From positions 1 to 24,309 of the forward strand of contig CAYOSU010000019.1 of the NCBI GenBank assembly GCA_964406735.1: a stretch of DNA of 24,309 bases. Direction: 5' to 3'. The position numbers and the translations under genes were made by a program. A model generated the notes under the pieces. That model did not search any database. It was not told the DNA's origin and worked only from the letters and a program-made list of their open reading frames with translations. Of this stretch, positions 1 to 6,986 are shown one piece after another. The stretch is from CAYOSU01 sp964406735 (GTDB lineage: Bacteria; Bacillota; Clostridia; Christensenellales; CAMQZB01). Every line of letters starts with the position of its first letter. Within the stretch, counting starts at the first letter, position 1.

Positions 1-142
1 CCCCTCCCTCTCGGAGGGAGGCTTGTGTGGCTTCGCCACAAGTGAAGAGTGAAGAGTTGTGGATGGGATATTATCAGACTGTGAATAGTCGTGAAAAAAT
101 CATGTGAATTATGAGCGGAGTTTGAGATAAGATTTACGATAG

Positions 143-208
143 TTGACAATCCCTCAGTCTGCTCCGCAGATAGCTCCCTTTACACAAAGGAGCCGTCATA
201 TGGTTTGC
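143..208 (+). repeat. Dispersed hairpin repeat B, copy 1
   Basis: It starts TTGACAATCCCTCAGT and ends CATATGGTTTGC. It contains two hairpins: TCTGC-TCC-GCAGA at 158-170, and GCTCCCTTT-ACAC-AAAGGAGC at about 173-193. The same consensus recurs at 15586-15652 and, cut by the window end, at 24276-24309. From memory, intergenic repeats of the type CCCTCAGTC...AGCTCCC are common in gut Clostridia, so this is probably a small non-autonomous dispersed element and not a gene. Confidence 0.75.
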
Positions 209-341
209 ATTTTATTAGACTGGCACTGTACAAGATAAAAGATAAGCGATAATAGATAATAGTAATAGATTGATTGTCGTTAGACTGCGGCGGGGACAAG
301 CCACCATTCTACGGTTTTTTGCGGTTAAAGCAAGGGTTACT

Positions 342-540
342 GTTACGCTGCCCGAGATTCCGAAATAGCAATGCATTGCGCTTTTGCACTTGCAGTGCAA
401 AAGTTCGACTGCGCTTTAGATACGGCGGGCAACTAATCAGCCATCTTGAATAGTTAAATGAGACAATATTTTTTATATAGTTTAACTATGAGATACCTTT
501 CAAAGTGAGTATTCGGGCTGCGTGCGGAGCGGTGATTTTT
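342..540 (+). repeat. Dispersed structured repeat A, copy 1 (interrupted)
   Basis: The left part (342-430) matches copies at 15446-15560 and 24078-24190: GTTACGCTGCCCGAGATTCCG, a palindromic GCAATGCATTGC, an inner stem TTTTGCACT/AGTGCAAAA, then CTTTAGATAC and CGGGC. The expected right end (GGGC, GCGTG, GGAGCGGTG) appears only at 514-535, so about 88 bp separates the two halves. The inner stem differs in sequence from the other copies but still pairs. Confidence 0.75.
431..518 (+). repeat. 88-bp insertion inside A copy 1
   Basis: This segment is absent from the other two A copies at the same place. It is bounded by CGGGC at 426-430 and again at 514-518. It is AT-rich and holds an inverted repeat, ATAGTTAAA (450-458) and TTTAACTAT (481-489). 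No ORF is present. It may be a tiny insertion element, or two A remnants may lie side by side. Confidence 0.45.
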
Positions 541-713
541 GAGGAAATAATTGCCGTTATTTCAATTTTTAGGTAAGATTTAAGAAGTGGTGAAAAAAGT
601 TTTGATTTTTTTGAAAAATTTGAAAATTGTTCCGACAATTTGGTTCGTTCGGTCGTTACTATTACGAAAGCAAGTGAAAAGAGCTTGTTTCGAGCTGAAA
701 AATCTTTATATTA

Positions 714-832
714 AAAGGGTTTTGACGGAAAACGACGTAAAGTCTTTCTATGAAAGGGTTCTTGACGGGAAACGACATAAAGTCTTTCTATAAAAGAGTT
801 CTTTCAGGAAACGGCGGTTAAGTCTTTCCATC
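714..832 (+). repeat. Three tandem ~39-bp repeats
   Basis: Three degenerate units begin near 714, 753 and 793, with periods of 39 and 40. The shared core is AAAGGGTT, then TTGACGG, AAACGAC and TAAAGTCTTTC. Each unit carries a small hairpin (CTTTC-TAT-GAAAG or a variant), and unit 3 is the most diverged. There are no unique spacers between units, so it is not a CRISPR array. It lies just upstream of the small membrane peptide gene. Confidence 0.7.
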
Positions 833-948
833 AAAAAGCGAAATTTTTGAGAACGCTCTTTCTTTTGGGAACGGCGTTTCGAAAAAATCAAGAACCTTTT
901 GATATGAGGCTTTGGGCACTTCTTTCAATACTATTAAAGGAGCATGCA

Positions 949-1044
949 ATGAAAAAACTAATCTCATCGGCTATCGTTCTTCTCATCGCCACACTTCTTT
1001 CACTTCTGGCGTCTTTCCACAAGAAGAAAGTTGCCTCTAAGTAA
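949..1044 (+). CDS. Small single-span membrane peptide (31 aa)
   Basis: An AAAGGAG motif at 936-942 sits 6 nt before this ATG. The 31-residue product has a lysine pair at residues 2-3, a hydrophobic stretch at about residues 4-23 (rich in Ile, Leu, Val, Ala), then HKKK and a short polar tail. This is the usual look of a single transmembrane peptide. An in-frame ATG farther upstream at 847 has no ribosome binding site. The reading frame ends with tandem stops (TAAT AA). I do not recognise the family. A type I toxin or a small membrane regulator would fit the shape, but nothing here shows either. No neighbour shares an obvious role. Confidence 0.45.
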   Translation: MKKLISSAIVLLIATLLSLLASFHKKKVASK

Positions 1045-1127
1045 TAAATAGTATCATCTATCTTCGAAAGTCTGACCTCTTCCCTACTTTGCAAAAAAAT
1101 CTGAGTTAAGGGCAGGAAAACGGAAAT

Positions 1128-1149
1128 CAAAGCAAGCTTTGTGGTTTTT
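1128..1149 (+). terminator. Possible terminator after the small peptide gene
   Basis: CAAAGC-AA-GCTTTG at 1128-1141 is followed by TGGTTTTT. The stem is short (6 bp), so this is a weak call. Confidence 0.35.
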
Positions 1150-1332
1150 GTTTGAGAACGGAGCTTGAAGCTTTTTCCTTTCAAAAGGCTCGATATAAGA
1201 CAAGGTCAGTTGATGTCGATACTTTTATTCGCAGCTTTTAGCAGCTTAACGCTTTAGCTACAACGTTTTATTTTTGTTTATTCGTCGCTTTTCAGCGGCT
1301 TGAAATTTTGAAAAAATTTTTAGGAGTTTATT

Positions 1333-1914
1333 ATGAAAAAAATTATTTGCATCGTTTTATCTGTTTTAATGCTTTTGAGCTTTGCTGCGTGCTCTAACAC
1401 CGACAAAGAAGTCAACACGAGCACCGCTGAGATCGAAAAGGCTATCGCAGATTCTTTGGGCGACGGCTATCTCGCAACACAGCCCTTTGACAAGGAAACT
1501 TTGGTCGATTACTTCGGATTCGACGGAGACAAGATCGAGGACTTCACCGCTAAAATCGCTATGATGTCCGCTCACAACGACATCGTTGTCGTTCTTAAGA
1601 CCGCAGACGGATACGCAGACGAGGCAGTCAGTATCCTCAACGAGTTCTACACAAACAAGGTACTTTACGGAAGAGATTATCCCATGAACCTCGCTAAGCT
1701 CCTTGCGGCAAGAATTTATAAGTACGACAACTACGTTATGTACATCGTTGCAGGTAGCTATTACGAGGGAGACGACGAGAACGAGGCTGCTCAGCACACT
1801 CTCAACGAGTACAAGAAGATCGACGACGCACTTGCTGAAATTTTCGGCAAAAACCTTGAAAATCTCGCTGTCGAGCCTTCCGTTGAGGGCGAAGGCGGAA
1901 TCACTCTCGGCTAA
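1333..1914 (+). CDS. Lipoprotein, DUF4358-like
   Basis: This is a 193-residue secreted lipoprotein of unknown function. The N-terminus is a lipoprotein signal: MKK, a hydrophobic core, then a lipobox ending in cysteine 20 (SFAAC). The mature part begins with a Ser/Thr/Glu linker, followed by an alpha/beta domain at about residues 35-180 with a C-terminal acidic, glycine-rich tail. AGGAG at 1322-1326 sets the start. It is followed 86 nt later by an MBOAT acyltransferase and a DHHW protein. From memory, DUF4358 lipoproteins recur beside such genes in Clostridia, which supports the assignment and suggests an accessory role in surface polymer acylation. The family call rests on size, lipobox and context, not on a diagnostic motif. 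Confidence 0.65.
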   Translation: MKKIICIVLSVLMLLSFAACSNTDKEVNTSTAEIEKAIADSLGDGYLATQPFDKETLVDYFGFDGDKIEDFTAKIAMMSAHNDIVVVLKTADGYADEAVSILNEFYTNKVLYGRDYPMNLAKLLAARIYKYDNYVMYIVAGSYYEGDDENEAAQHTLNEYKKIDDALAEIFGKNLENLAVEPSVEGEGGITLG

Positions 1915-1933
1915 TCGTTATTAAAAAGCTTTC

Positions 1934-1967
1934 GGAGGGCTTTTGAGCTAAAAAGCTCTCCATTTTT
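1934..1967 (+). terminator. Intergenic hairpin with short T-tract (possible attenuator)
   Basis: GGAGGGCTTTT (1934-1944) pairs with AAAAGCTCTCC (1951-1961), with one bulge, and is followed by ATTTTTATG. It lies between the lipoprotein gene and the MBOAT gene. It could therefore lower, but not abolish, readthrough into the downstream pair. Confidence 0.5.
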
Positions 1968-2000
1968 ATGTAAAAAATTCGACTACTTTAAGGAACTATT

Positions 2001-3404
2001 ATGGTATTTTCAAGCTTAACATTCTTTATGTGCTTTTTGCCGGCGGTACTTCTTTGCTACTTCGCCGTGCCTAAAAAGTTCAAAAACGGAGTGCTATTCG
2101 TATTCAGTCTCATCTTCTACGCCTGGGGCGAGCCGATATACGTTGCGTTGATGATATTCTCGACCATTCTCGACTACACCTGCGGTATGGTCGTACACAA
2201 GTATCGGGGCACGAAAAAGGCTACAGCGGGACTTTTAGTCTCTATCTGCGTTAACCTTTCTCTACTTTTCTTCTTCAAGTACACCGACTTCGTGATAACC
2301 TCTATCAACAACGTTTTCGGGACTAACATAGCTCTTTTGAACCTGCCGCTACCTATCGGTATCTCGTTCTACACCTTCCAGACGATGAGCTACACCATAG
2401 ACGTTTATCGCAACGACGCTAAGGTCCAGAAGAACATCATCTCGTTCGGCTCATACGTCGCACTCTTCCCGCAGCTTATCGCAGGTCCTATCGTCCGCTA
2501 TCAGACTATCGCTGACCAGATCGACGAAAGAACGCATTCGTTCGATATGTTCGGAGATGGCGTAAAGAGATTTATCGTCGGTCTTGCGAAAAAGGTGCTT
2601 CTTGCCAACAACATAGGTCTTTTGTGGAACACTATTTCAAGCGCAGAGATCTCTTCCCTAACGACGCTCTCCGCTTGGCTCGGCATCATCGCTTTCTCGT
2701 TCCAGATATACTTCGACTTCTCGGGCTATTCCGATATGGCGATAGGTCTTGGCAAGATGTTCGGCTTCGAGTTCCTCGAAAACTTCGACCATCCCTATAC
2801 CTCGAAGAGCGTTACGGAGTTCTGGAGGCGTTGGCATATGTCCCTCGGTACCTGGTTCAGAGATTACCTTTACATACCCTTGGGCGGAAACAGAAAGGGA
2901 CTCCCCAGGCAGATACTCAACATCGCTATCGTTTGGCTCGCAACAGGCTTCTGGCACGGCGCAAGCTGGAACTACGTTCTTTGGGGAGTGTTCTACGGAG
3001 TGCTTCTCATCATCGAAAAGTTCTTCTTGCTTAAGGTACTGAAAAAAGCTCCTGCGTTCGTCGGGCATATCTACACGCTTCTTGCTGTCGTTATCGGCTG
3101 GGTGCTCTTCGGGTTCGAGGACATCTCTAAGGGAATTGCTTTCCTCGGAGTACTTTTCGGAGGCGGCAGTGCGCTTTTCAACACGCAAAGCCTTTATATG
3201 CTGCTTTCATTCTTACCCCTCATCGTCATCTGCGCAGTCGCATCTACCCCATTTGTCAAGAACCTCTACGTTCGCCTTACCACAAAGGCCGGCGAGGGCG
3301 TTTTAGGAACGGCGGAGATCGGTTTAGCGACCGTTGCGATGTTCCTGTCGATAGCATACCTTATAAGCGGCTCTTACAACCCATTCCTTTACTTCAGATT
3401 CTAA
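2001..3404 (+). CDS. MBOAT family membrane O-acyltransferase (AlgI/DltB-like)
   Basis: This 467-residue polytopic membrane enzyme transfers acyl (usually acetyl) groups to a sugar polymer at the cell surface. Hydrophobic spans run from residue 3 to the C-terminus. Family landmarks are QLIAGPIVRY (about 159-167), YFDFSGYSDMAIG (about 237-249), FWRRWHMSLGTWFRDYLYIPLGG (274-296, His279) and ATGFWHGASWNYVLWG (314-329). The invariant MBOAT histidine is His319. Length is normal for AlgI-like members. The start has AAGGA upstream at about 1990. The next gene begins 12 nt after the stop, so the two are surely cotranscribed. The partner is an AlgJ/DHHW protein, which points to exopolysaccharide O-acetylation and away from teichoic acid D-alanylation: no dltA, dltC or dltD is nearby. 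The acyl donor and polymer are unknown. Confidence 0.9.
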   Translation: MVFSSLTFFMCFLPAVLLCYFAVPKKFKNGVLFVFSLIFYAWGEPIYVALMIFSTILDYTCGMVVHKYRGTKKATAGLLVSICVNLSLLFFFKYTDFVITSINNVFGTNIALLNLPLPIGISFYTFQTMSYTIDVYRNDAKVQKNIISFGSYVALFPQLIAGPIVRYQTIADQIDERTHSFDMFGDGVKRFIVGLAKKVLLANNIGLLWNTISSAEISSLTTLSAWLGIIAFSFQIYFDFSGYSDMAIGLGKMFGFEFLENFDHPYTSKSVTEFWRRWHMSLGTWFRDYLYIPLGGNRKGLPRQILNIAIVWLATGFWHGASWNYVLWGVFYGVLLIIEKFFLLKVLKKAPAFVGHIYTLLAVVIGWVLFGFEDISKGIAFLGVLFGGGSALFNTQSLYMLLSFLPLIVICAVASTPFVKNLYVRLTTKAGEGVLGTAEIGLATVAMFLSIAYLISGSYNPFLYFRF

Positions 3405-3416
3405 CGGAGGCAACAA

Positions 3417-4520
3417 ATGCGAAACAAGATAATTTCTATACTATTTTGCGTAATGCTCGCACTCGGAATTACGGTGTCGGCAATAATTCCAGATAAATAT
3501 TACTCCGAAAGCGAAAAGAGACTTTTAGAACAGTTGCCCACCTTTACTTTTAAGGCACTCATCTCGGGTAAATACGGTGAGGACCTCGAATCGTACCTGC
3601 AAGACCAATTCCCTGCAAGGGACGGCTGGATAACGGCTAAGACGCTCACAGAGCTACTCTCGGGCAAGAAAGACATAAACGGCGTTTATTTCGGCGACGA
3701 CGGATATCTTATTCAGAAGTTCGACTCGTATAACAAAGAGAACTTTGAGAAGAACGTCGAGGCTTTGAAGGCTCTTTCCGACAAGCTCTCACAAGAGGGT
3801 GTTGACGTAAAAGTCATCCTCGTGCCGACGGCTGTCGAGATACTGTCCGATAAATTACCCACCTTTGCCCCTCACGCAAGCCAAAGCGAGCTTATCGCTT
3901 ACACCAAAGAAGCAGGGCTTGACGTTATTGACGTTTCCGGCAACCTTTCTTCGCACAGCGGTGAGTATATCTACTACATGAACGACCATCACTTTACTTC
4001 ACTCGGCGCATATTACGTCTACGAGGAGTATATGAACGCTATCGGAAAGACGGCAGACCCTCTCGACGCTTGGCAGATGAGAGTTCTTTGCGACAACTTC
4101 CGTGGGACGACTTATTCTAAAGTCAACTACCCGTTTGCAAAATACGACACCATCACCGCATATTACAAAAACGAGAAGCACAACGTAAGCTACAACGGCG
4201 GAAGCTACGTTACCGATTCTATCTACGAGGAAAAATACCTCGACGGCAAGGATCAGTACGCAACGTTCCTTAACTCTAACCAGGCAACCACCGTTGTTTC
4301 GGGCGAGGGCGAGGGCAAGCTCCTTATCATCAAGGATTCGTACGCTAACTGCTTTGCGCAGTTCGTTATCGACGATTACAGCGAGACCCACCTCATCGAT
4401 ATGAGATTCTTCACCGGAAACGTTTCGGACTACGTTGCGGAAAACGGTATCACCGACGTTCTCGTTATGTACAACGCACCTAACTTTGCGGGAGATACCT
4501 CTATCTCTAAGATAAACTAA
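3417..4520 (+). CDS. DHHW family protein (AlgJ/AlgX-like SGNH fold)
   Basis: This 367-residue membrane-anchored extracytoplasmic protein has one N-terminal hydrophobic span (about residues 5-24) serving as signal or anchor. The family motif appears as YMNDHHFTSLGAYY (residues 187-200), with Asp190, His191 and His192; phenylalanine replaces the usual tryptophan. A second landmark, KLLIIKDSYANCF (301-313), carries the Asp-Ser pair that corresponds to the serine block of SGNH/AlgJ-like proteins. The strand-rich C-terminus around DMRFFTG and VLVMYN is typical. GGAGG lies just before the ATG. Gene order directly after MBOAT is the classical arrangement, in which AlgJ-like proteins complete transfer of the acetyl group outside the membrane. 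Enzymatic activity in this particular protein is inferred. Confidence 0.85.
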   Translation: MRNKIISILFCVMLALGITVSAIIPDKYYSESEKRLLEQLPTFTFKALISGKYGEDLESYLQDQFPARDGWITAKTLTELLSGKKDINGVYFGDDGYLIQKFDSYNKENFEKNVEALKALSDKLSQEGVDVKVILVPTAVEILSDKLPTFAPHASQSELIAYTKEAGLDVIDVSGNLSSHSGEYIYYMNDHHFTSLGAYYVYEEYMNAIGKTADPLDAWQMRVLCDNFRGTTYSKVNYPFAKYDTITAYYKNEKHNVSYNGGSYVTDSIYEEKYLDGKDQYATFLNSNQATTVVSGEGEGKLLIIKDSYANCFAQFVIDDYSETHLIDMRFFTGNVSDYVAENGITDVLVMYNAPNFAGDTSISKIN

Positions 4521-4566
4521 GCTAATTACATTTTCATTTTTAATATATTTTTTTCCTTTCCATTTG

Positions 4567-4611
4567 AAAAGAGCGTTTCACACTGAAACGCTCTTTCGTT
4601 TTATCTTTTTT
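4567..4611 (+). terminator. Rho-independent terminator of the acylation cassette
   Basis: AAAGAGCGTTTCA, CAC loop, TGAAACGCTCTTT (4568-4596) is a perfect 13-bp stem, followed by CGTTTTATCTTTTTT. It lies 47 nt after the DHHW stop. It may also serve the convergent hydrolase gene from the other strand. Confidence 0.9.
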
Positions 4612-4640
4612 ATTGCAAGGTTTCGCTTTTTTCTTTACCT

Positions 4641-5579
4641 TTATTTCGCTTCGCCGCTGTTTACCTTTTCAAGGAATGCGGCAACGGTCGCATAATATTT
4701 TTCTCTGTCGTAAAGTATCGTCCTTGCGTGCTCGGAGAACGGGTTCAAATACAGCTCCTTATAGCCCTTTTTAGCGTTATACAGGTCAACGCACATCGTA
4801 TACGGAGTCATCGTGTCGAGCTTTCCGTGAACGAACAGCATCGGAACGTCCTCGTAGCCGTTGTCTTTTATATCCTGCAAGGGATTCACTTCATTTAACG
4901 TGAAGCCGTAGCGCAGCTTGCAGACTACGTTGCATATCGGAAGAAGGAACTTTATCGACATGCCGAAGCTCGTTTTTGCGTTGAAGTCGAACTCGTCGGG
5001 AAGGTACGCAAACGGGCAGTCCAGTATCGCCGCCTCTATCTTCGTTTGCTCGTTCTTCTGGTGCATGATTATCGACGATGCGCCCATGCTCTCGCCGTGA
5101 AGGTATATTTTGGCATCGTCGCCCGTAAGCTCACGGGCTTTTTGTATCATTAAGCCAAGGTCGTCCCTTTCGTGATAACCCATCGGCTCTAAATTTCCGC
5201 CGCTCTTGCCGCAATGCTCGTTGTCGTAAACGAGGGCGTTATACCCCATTTCAAGCACCATATTGGCGTATTTTATGCTCGTCATGATATTCGCACCGTG
5301 GCCGTGGACGACTACGAAAGTCCTGTTCGTGGGCTCTTTTGCCCTGTAAAACTCGCCGTAGAGGTCGTAGCCGTGCGTGGACGTTACCCAGAACTCCTCG
5401 TGAGGGTGAGTCTCGAAAAAGCCGCGCGGTATGTTGCCGTTCGTGCTCTCTATCTCGTACCTTGACTCGTAATCGACCTTTTTAGGTCTTATCAGGATAT
5501 TGAGCATGTAATTTGCAAAAAATACCAAGAGCGCTAAAAGCAACACTACAATTCCGATCACAAGATATAGCCACCACAT
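4641..5579 (-). CDS. Membrane-anchored alpha/beta hydrolase
   Basis: This is a 312-residue serine hydrolase of unknown substrate. Residues 2-29 form one hydrophobic N-terminal span, so the catalytic domain is tethered to the membrane. Domain landmarks are the oxyanion strand VVHGHGAN (90-97), the nucleophile elbow GESMG (162-166, Ser164), an acid at KLDTMTP (Asp255) and a base at SEHART (His284). All triad members are in canonical order. Length fits the family (often annotated as alpha/beta hydrolase or dipeptidyl aminopeptidase-like). The SD AAAGGGG lies 8 nt before the ATG. It starts 64 nt after the coiled-coil gene in the same direction and could share its transcript. It is convergent with the DHHW gene. 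Confidence 0.88.
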   Translation of the reverse strand: MWWLYLVIGIVVLLLALLVFFANYMLNILIRPKKVDYESRYEIESTNGNIPRGFFETHPHEEFWVTSTHGYDLYGEFYRAKEPTNRTFVVVHGHGANIMTSIKYANMVLEMGYNALVYDNEHCGKSGGNLEPMGYHERDDLGLMIQKARELTGDDAKIYLHGESMGASSIIMHQKNEQTKIEAAILDCPFAYLPDEFDFNAKTSFGMSIKFLLPICNVVCKLRYGFTLNEVNPLQDIKDNGYEDVPMLFVHGKLDTMTPYTMCVDLYNAKKGYKELYLNPFSEHARTILYDREKYYATVAAFLEKVNSGEAK

Positions 5580-5643
5580 AATCTTATCCCCTTTATTCGT
5601 TGAAAATCTTTATATTTTAAGTCTTTTTAAGGCTTTAAGTCCT

Positions 5644-6906
5644 TTATTCTTCTTCCGTGCTTTCTTCACAAATTTCGGCGTTTTCGGACTCTTCCGAAAA
5701 ATCTTCCTCTTTTTCGTCGGTCATTTCCTCTATCGCTTTTGAAAGCTCGCTCGACGCAGAAAGAACTGCAGTCGGAACGGCTGTATCCTCGTTTTTCTCT
5801 ATCGTAATAAGCCTTGAAAGAGTGTCAAGCTCGCTCGTCAGGCTTTCAAAGCTTGCTTTTAAGTCGTCGTCGGAGCTTACCTCGCCGCCGCCCGTTACCG
5901 TCGTGAAGTTATCCTTGAATCTGTCGAGCTCGTCCTTTATCTCGGATATCTTGTCCCTATTGTCCGAAAGGAGAACGGAAACCTGATTGTTGAGCTTTTC
6001 AAGCATACGCATTACGTCGTCGTTATCGGCAAGATCGCCCTCGACACCGGATCCGCTGCCGCTATCAACTCTACTTAGCTTTTCTATTATAAAGTCGAGC
6101 TTTTCGTTGAGTTTTAAGGCAATATCGGGCGGTATTTCGCTTGTTTTCGTCTCCTCCGAGTATTCGGTCAAAGCCGCAACGCTTGGCTTATTTTCGGCCG
6201 TTTTTATCAGCTCGTCGAGCTTGTTCAATATCTTTGAATTCTCTTCCTCTCTCTGAACGAGAGCTACCTCGAGTTTTTCTAAGCGTGAGAATAGCTCGTC
6301 GTCCGAAGTCGTATTATCGGGCGTTTTGTCAAGCTTTCCCTCTATCGCTTCGAGCTTTTCAAGAATTTTTGCAGAAACTTCGTCCTGCGCTTTGGGCTCA
6401 ACGTTTTGCGGCATAGACGCTACCGCATCGAAAAGGCAATCTAGCTTTTCGCTCATTTCGGAAAGTATACGGTCTATATCGCTGTTTTGCGACTTGTTTA
6501 CGCTCTCTGAAAGCTTATCGAGCGACAGCGCCATTTCGCCGAAGTTTACGTCCATTTTCTCCGTAAGCGACTTGCAAAGAGCGGCTATCTCGTCCTTTTC
6601 TTCCTTAGCAAGCTTTTTGAACTCCTCGGTGGCGTTTATCGCATTCCTCGACTGCTCACGGGAGCTGTTCTCTATCTTGTCGTTGAGTGCGTATAGATCT
6701 GCACGGCAAAGCTCGGCAAGGTCGTCTACCTCGCCTTTCAAGAGCCTTAGCTCCTCAACTATATCCACACTCTTTGCCGCAGACTCTTTTACCGAATCTA
6801 TCTCGGTCTGGAGATAATAGAGCGCCTCCTGCATCTGAGTCGCCTTATCTTTCTGCACAAAGTAGCCGTGTCCCTTTTCTTCAAAGTCGTTCCTTTTGCC
6901 GTCCAT
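5644..6906 (-). CDS. Acidic coiled-coil protein of unknown function
   Basis: This is a 420-residue soluble protein with no signal peptide or membrane span. Almost the whole length shows heptad-like patterns rich in Glu, Lys, Leu and Asp, with repeated blocks such as ILEKLEAIEGKLD and ILNKLDELIK. Ser/Gly/Asp-rich hinges break the coil near residues 195-205 and 285-300, and again at the GGG in the third quarter. The last 30 residues are strongly acidic. A start 14 codons upstream would fall inside the -10 promoter element, so the ATG at 6906 (MDGKRNDF) is chosen. It lies between sigK and a hydrolase gene. No enzyme motif is visible. A structural or scaffolding role is possible, but this is a true hypothetical. 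Confidence 0.75.
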   Translation of the reverse strand: MDGKRNDFEEKGHGYFVQKDKATQMQEALYYLQTEIDSVKESAAKSVDIVEELRLLKGEVDDLAELCRADLYALNDKIENSSREQSRNAINATEEFKKLAKEEKDEIAALCKSLTEKMDVNFGEMALSLDKLSESVNKSQNSDIDRILSEMSEKLDCLFDAVASMPQNVEPKAQDEVSAKILEKLEAIEGKLDKTPDNTTSDDELFSRLEKLEVALVQREEENSKILNKLDELIKTAENKPSVAALTEYSEETKTSEIPPDIALKLNEKLDFIIEKLSRVDSGSGSGVEGDLADNDDVMRMLEKLNNQVSVLLSDNRDKISEIKDELDRFKDNFTTVTGGGEVSSDDDLKASFESLTSELDTLSRLITIEKNEDTAVPTAVLSASSELSKAIEEMTDEKEEDFSEESENAEICEESTEEE

Positions 6907-6938
6907 AAACCTTATACCTTTTCTTTTTTGTACAGTAT

Positions 6939-6967
6939 ATTGTAGCATAAAATTTTACGCTTAACAA
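6939..6967 (-). promoter_or_regulatory. Sigma-A-type promoter with extended -10
   Basis: On the minus strand: -35 TTGTTA (6962-6967), a 17-nt spacer, and -10 TACAAT (6939-6944) preceded by TGC. It drives the coiled-coil gene 33 nt downstream. Its placement rules out the upstream in-frame ATG as the start. Confidence 0.75.
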
Positions 6968-6986
6968 TAGAATTTCTAAATTTTTG

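Larger units (their letters stand above)
1..1332. other. Gene-poor, repeat-rich left region
   Basis: This 1.3-kb tract holds almost no convincing coding sequence. It contains two adjacent hairpins at 3-42, a B repeat (143-208), an interrupted A repeat (342-540), a three-unit tandem array (714-832), one small ORF with a good ribosome binding site (949-1044) and a terminator-like hairpin (1128-1149). The hairpins at 3-42 are an 8-bp stem at 3-10/14-21 with a 3-nt loop, then a stem at 22-31/35-42 with a TTC loop. They resemble the tail of another B-type element. I see nothing assignable in 209-341, 541-713 or 1150-1321. Confidence 0.6.

Noticed and set aside
587..793. 68-codon plus-strand ORF in the repeat-rich left region
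   Set aside because: It starts with no ribosome binding site, runs into the tandem repeats and has no recognisable protein pattern.
714..832. Possible CRISPR array
   Set aside because: The repeats are directly adjacent with no unique spacers, only three in number, and no cas gene is present.
888..1184. 98-codon minus-strand ORF opposite the small membrane peptide
   Set aside because: There is no SD. Its composition is that of a shadow frame, and it overlaps the better-supported small ORF and a hairpin.
1366..1797. 143-codon minus-strand ORF inside the lipoprotein gene
   Set aside because: It is antisense to a gene with a clear lipobox and SD, and has no start signal.
6948..6948. Upstream in-frame ATG for the coiled-coil protein
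   Set aside because: This ATG abuts the -10 element of the promoter, so it would not be in the transcript.
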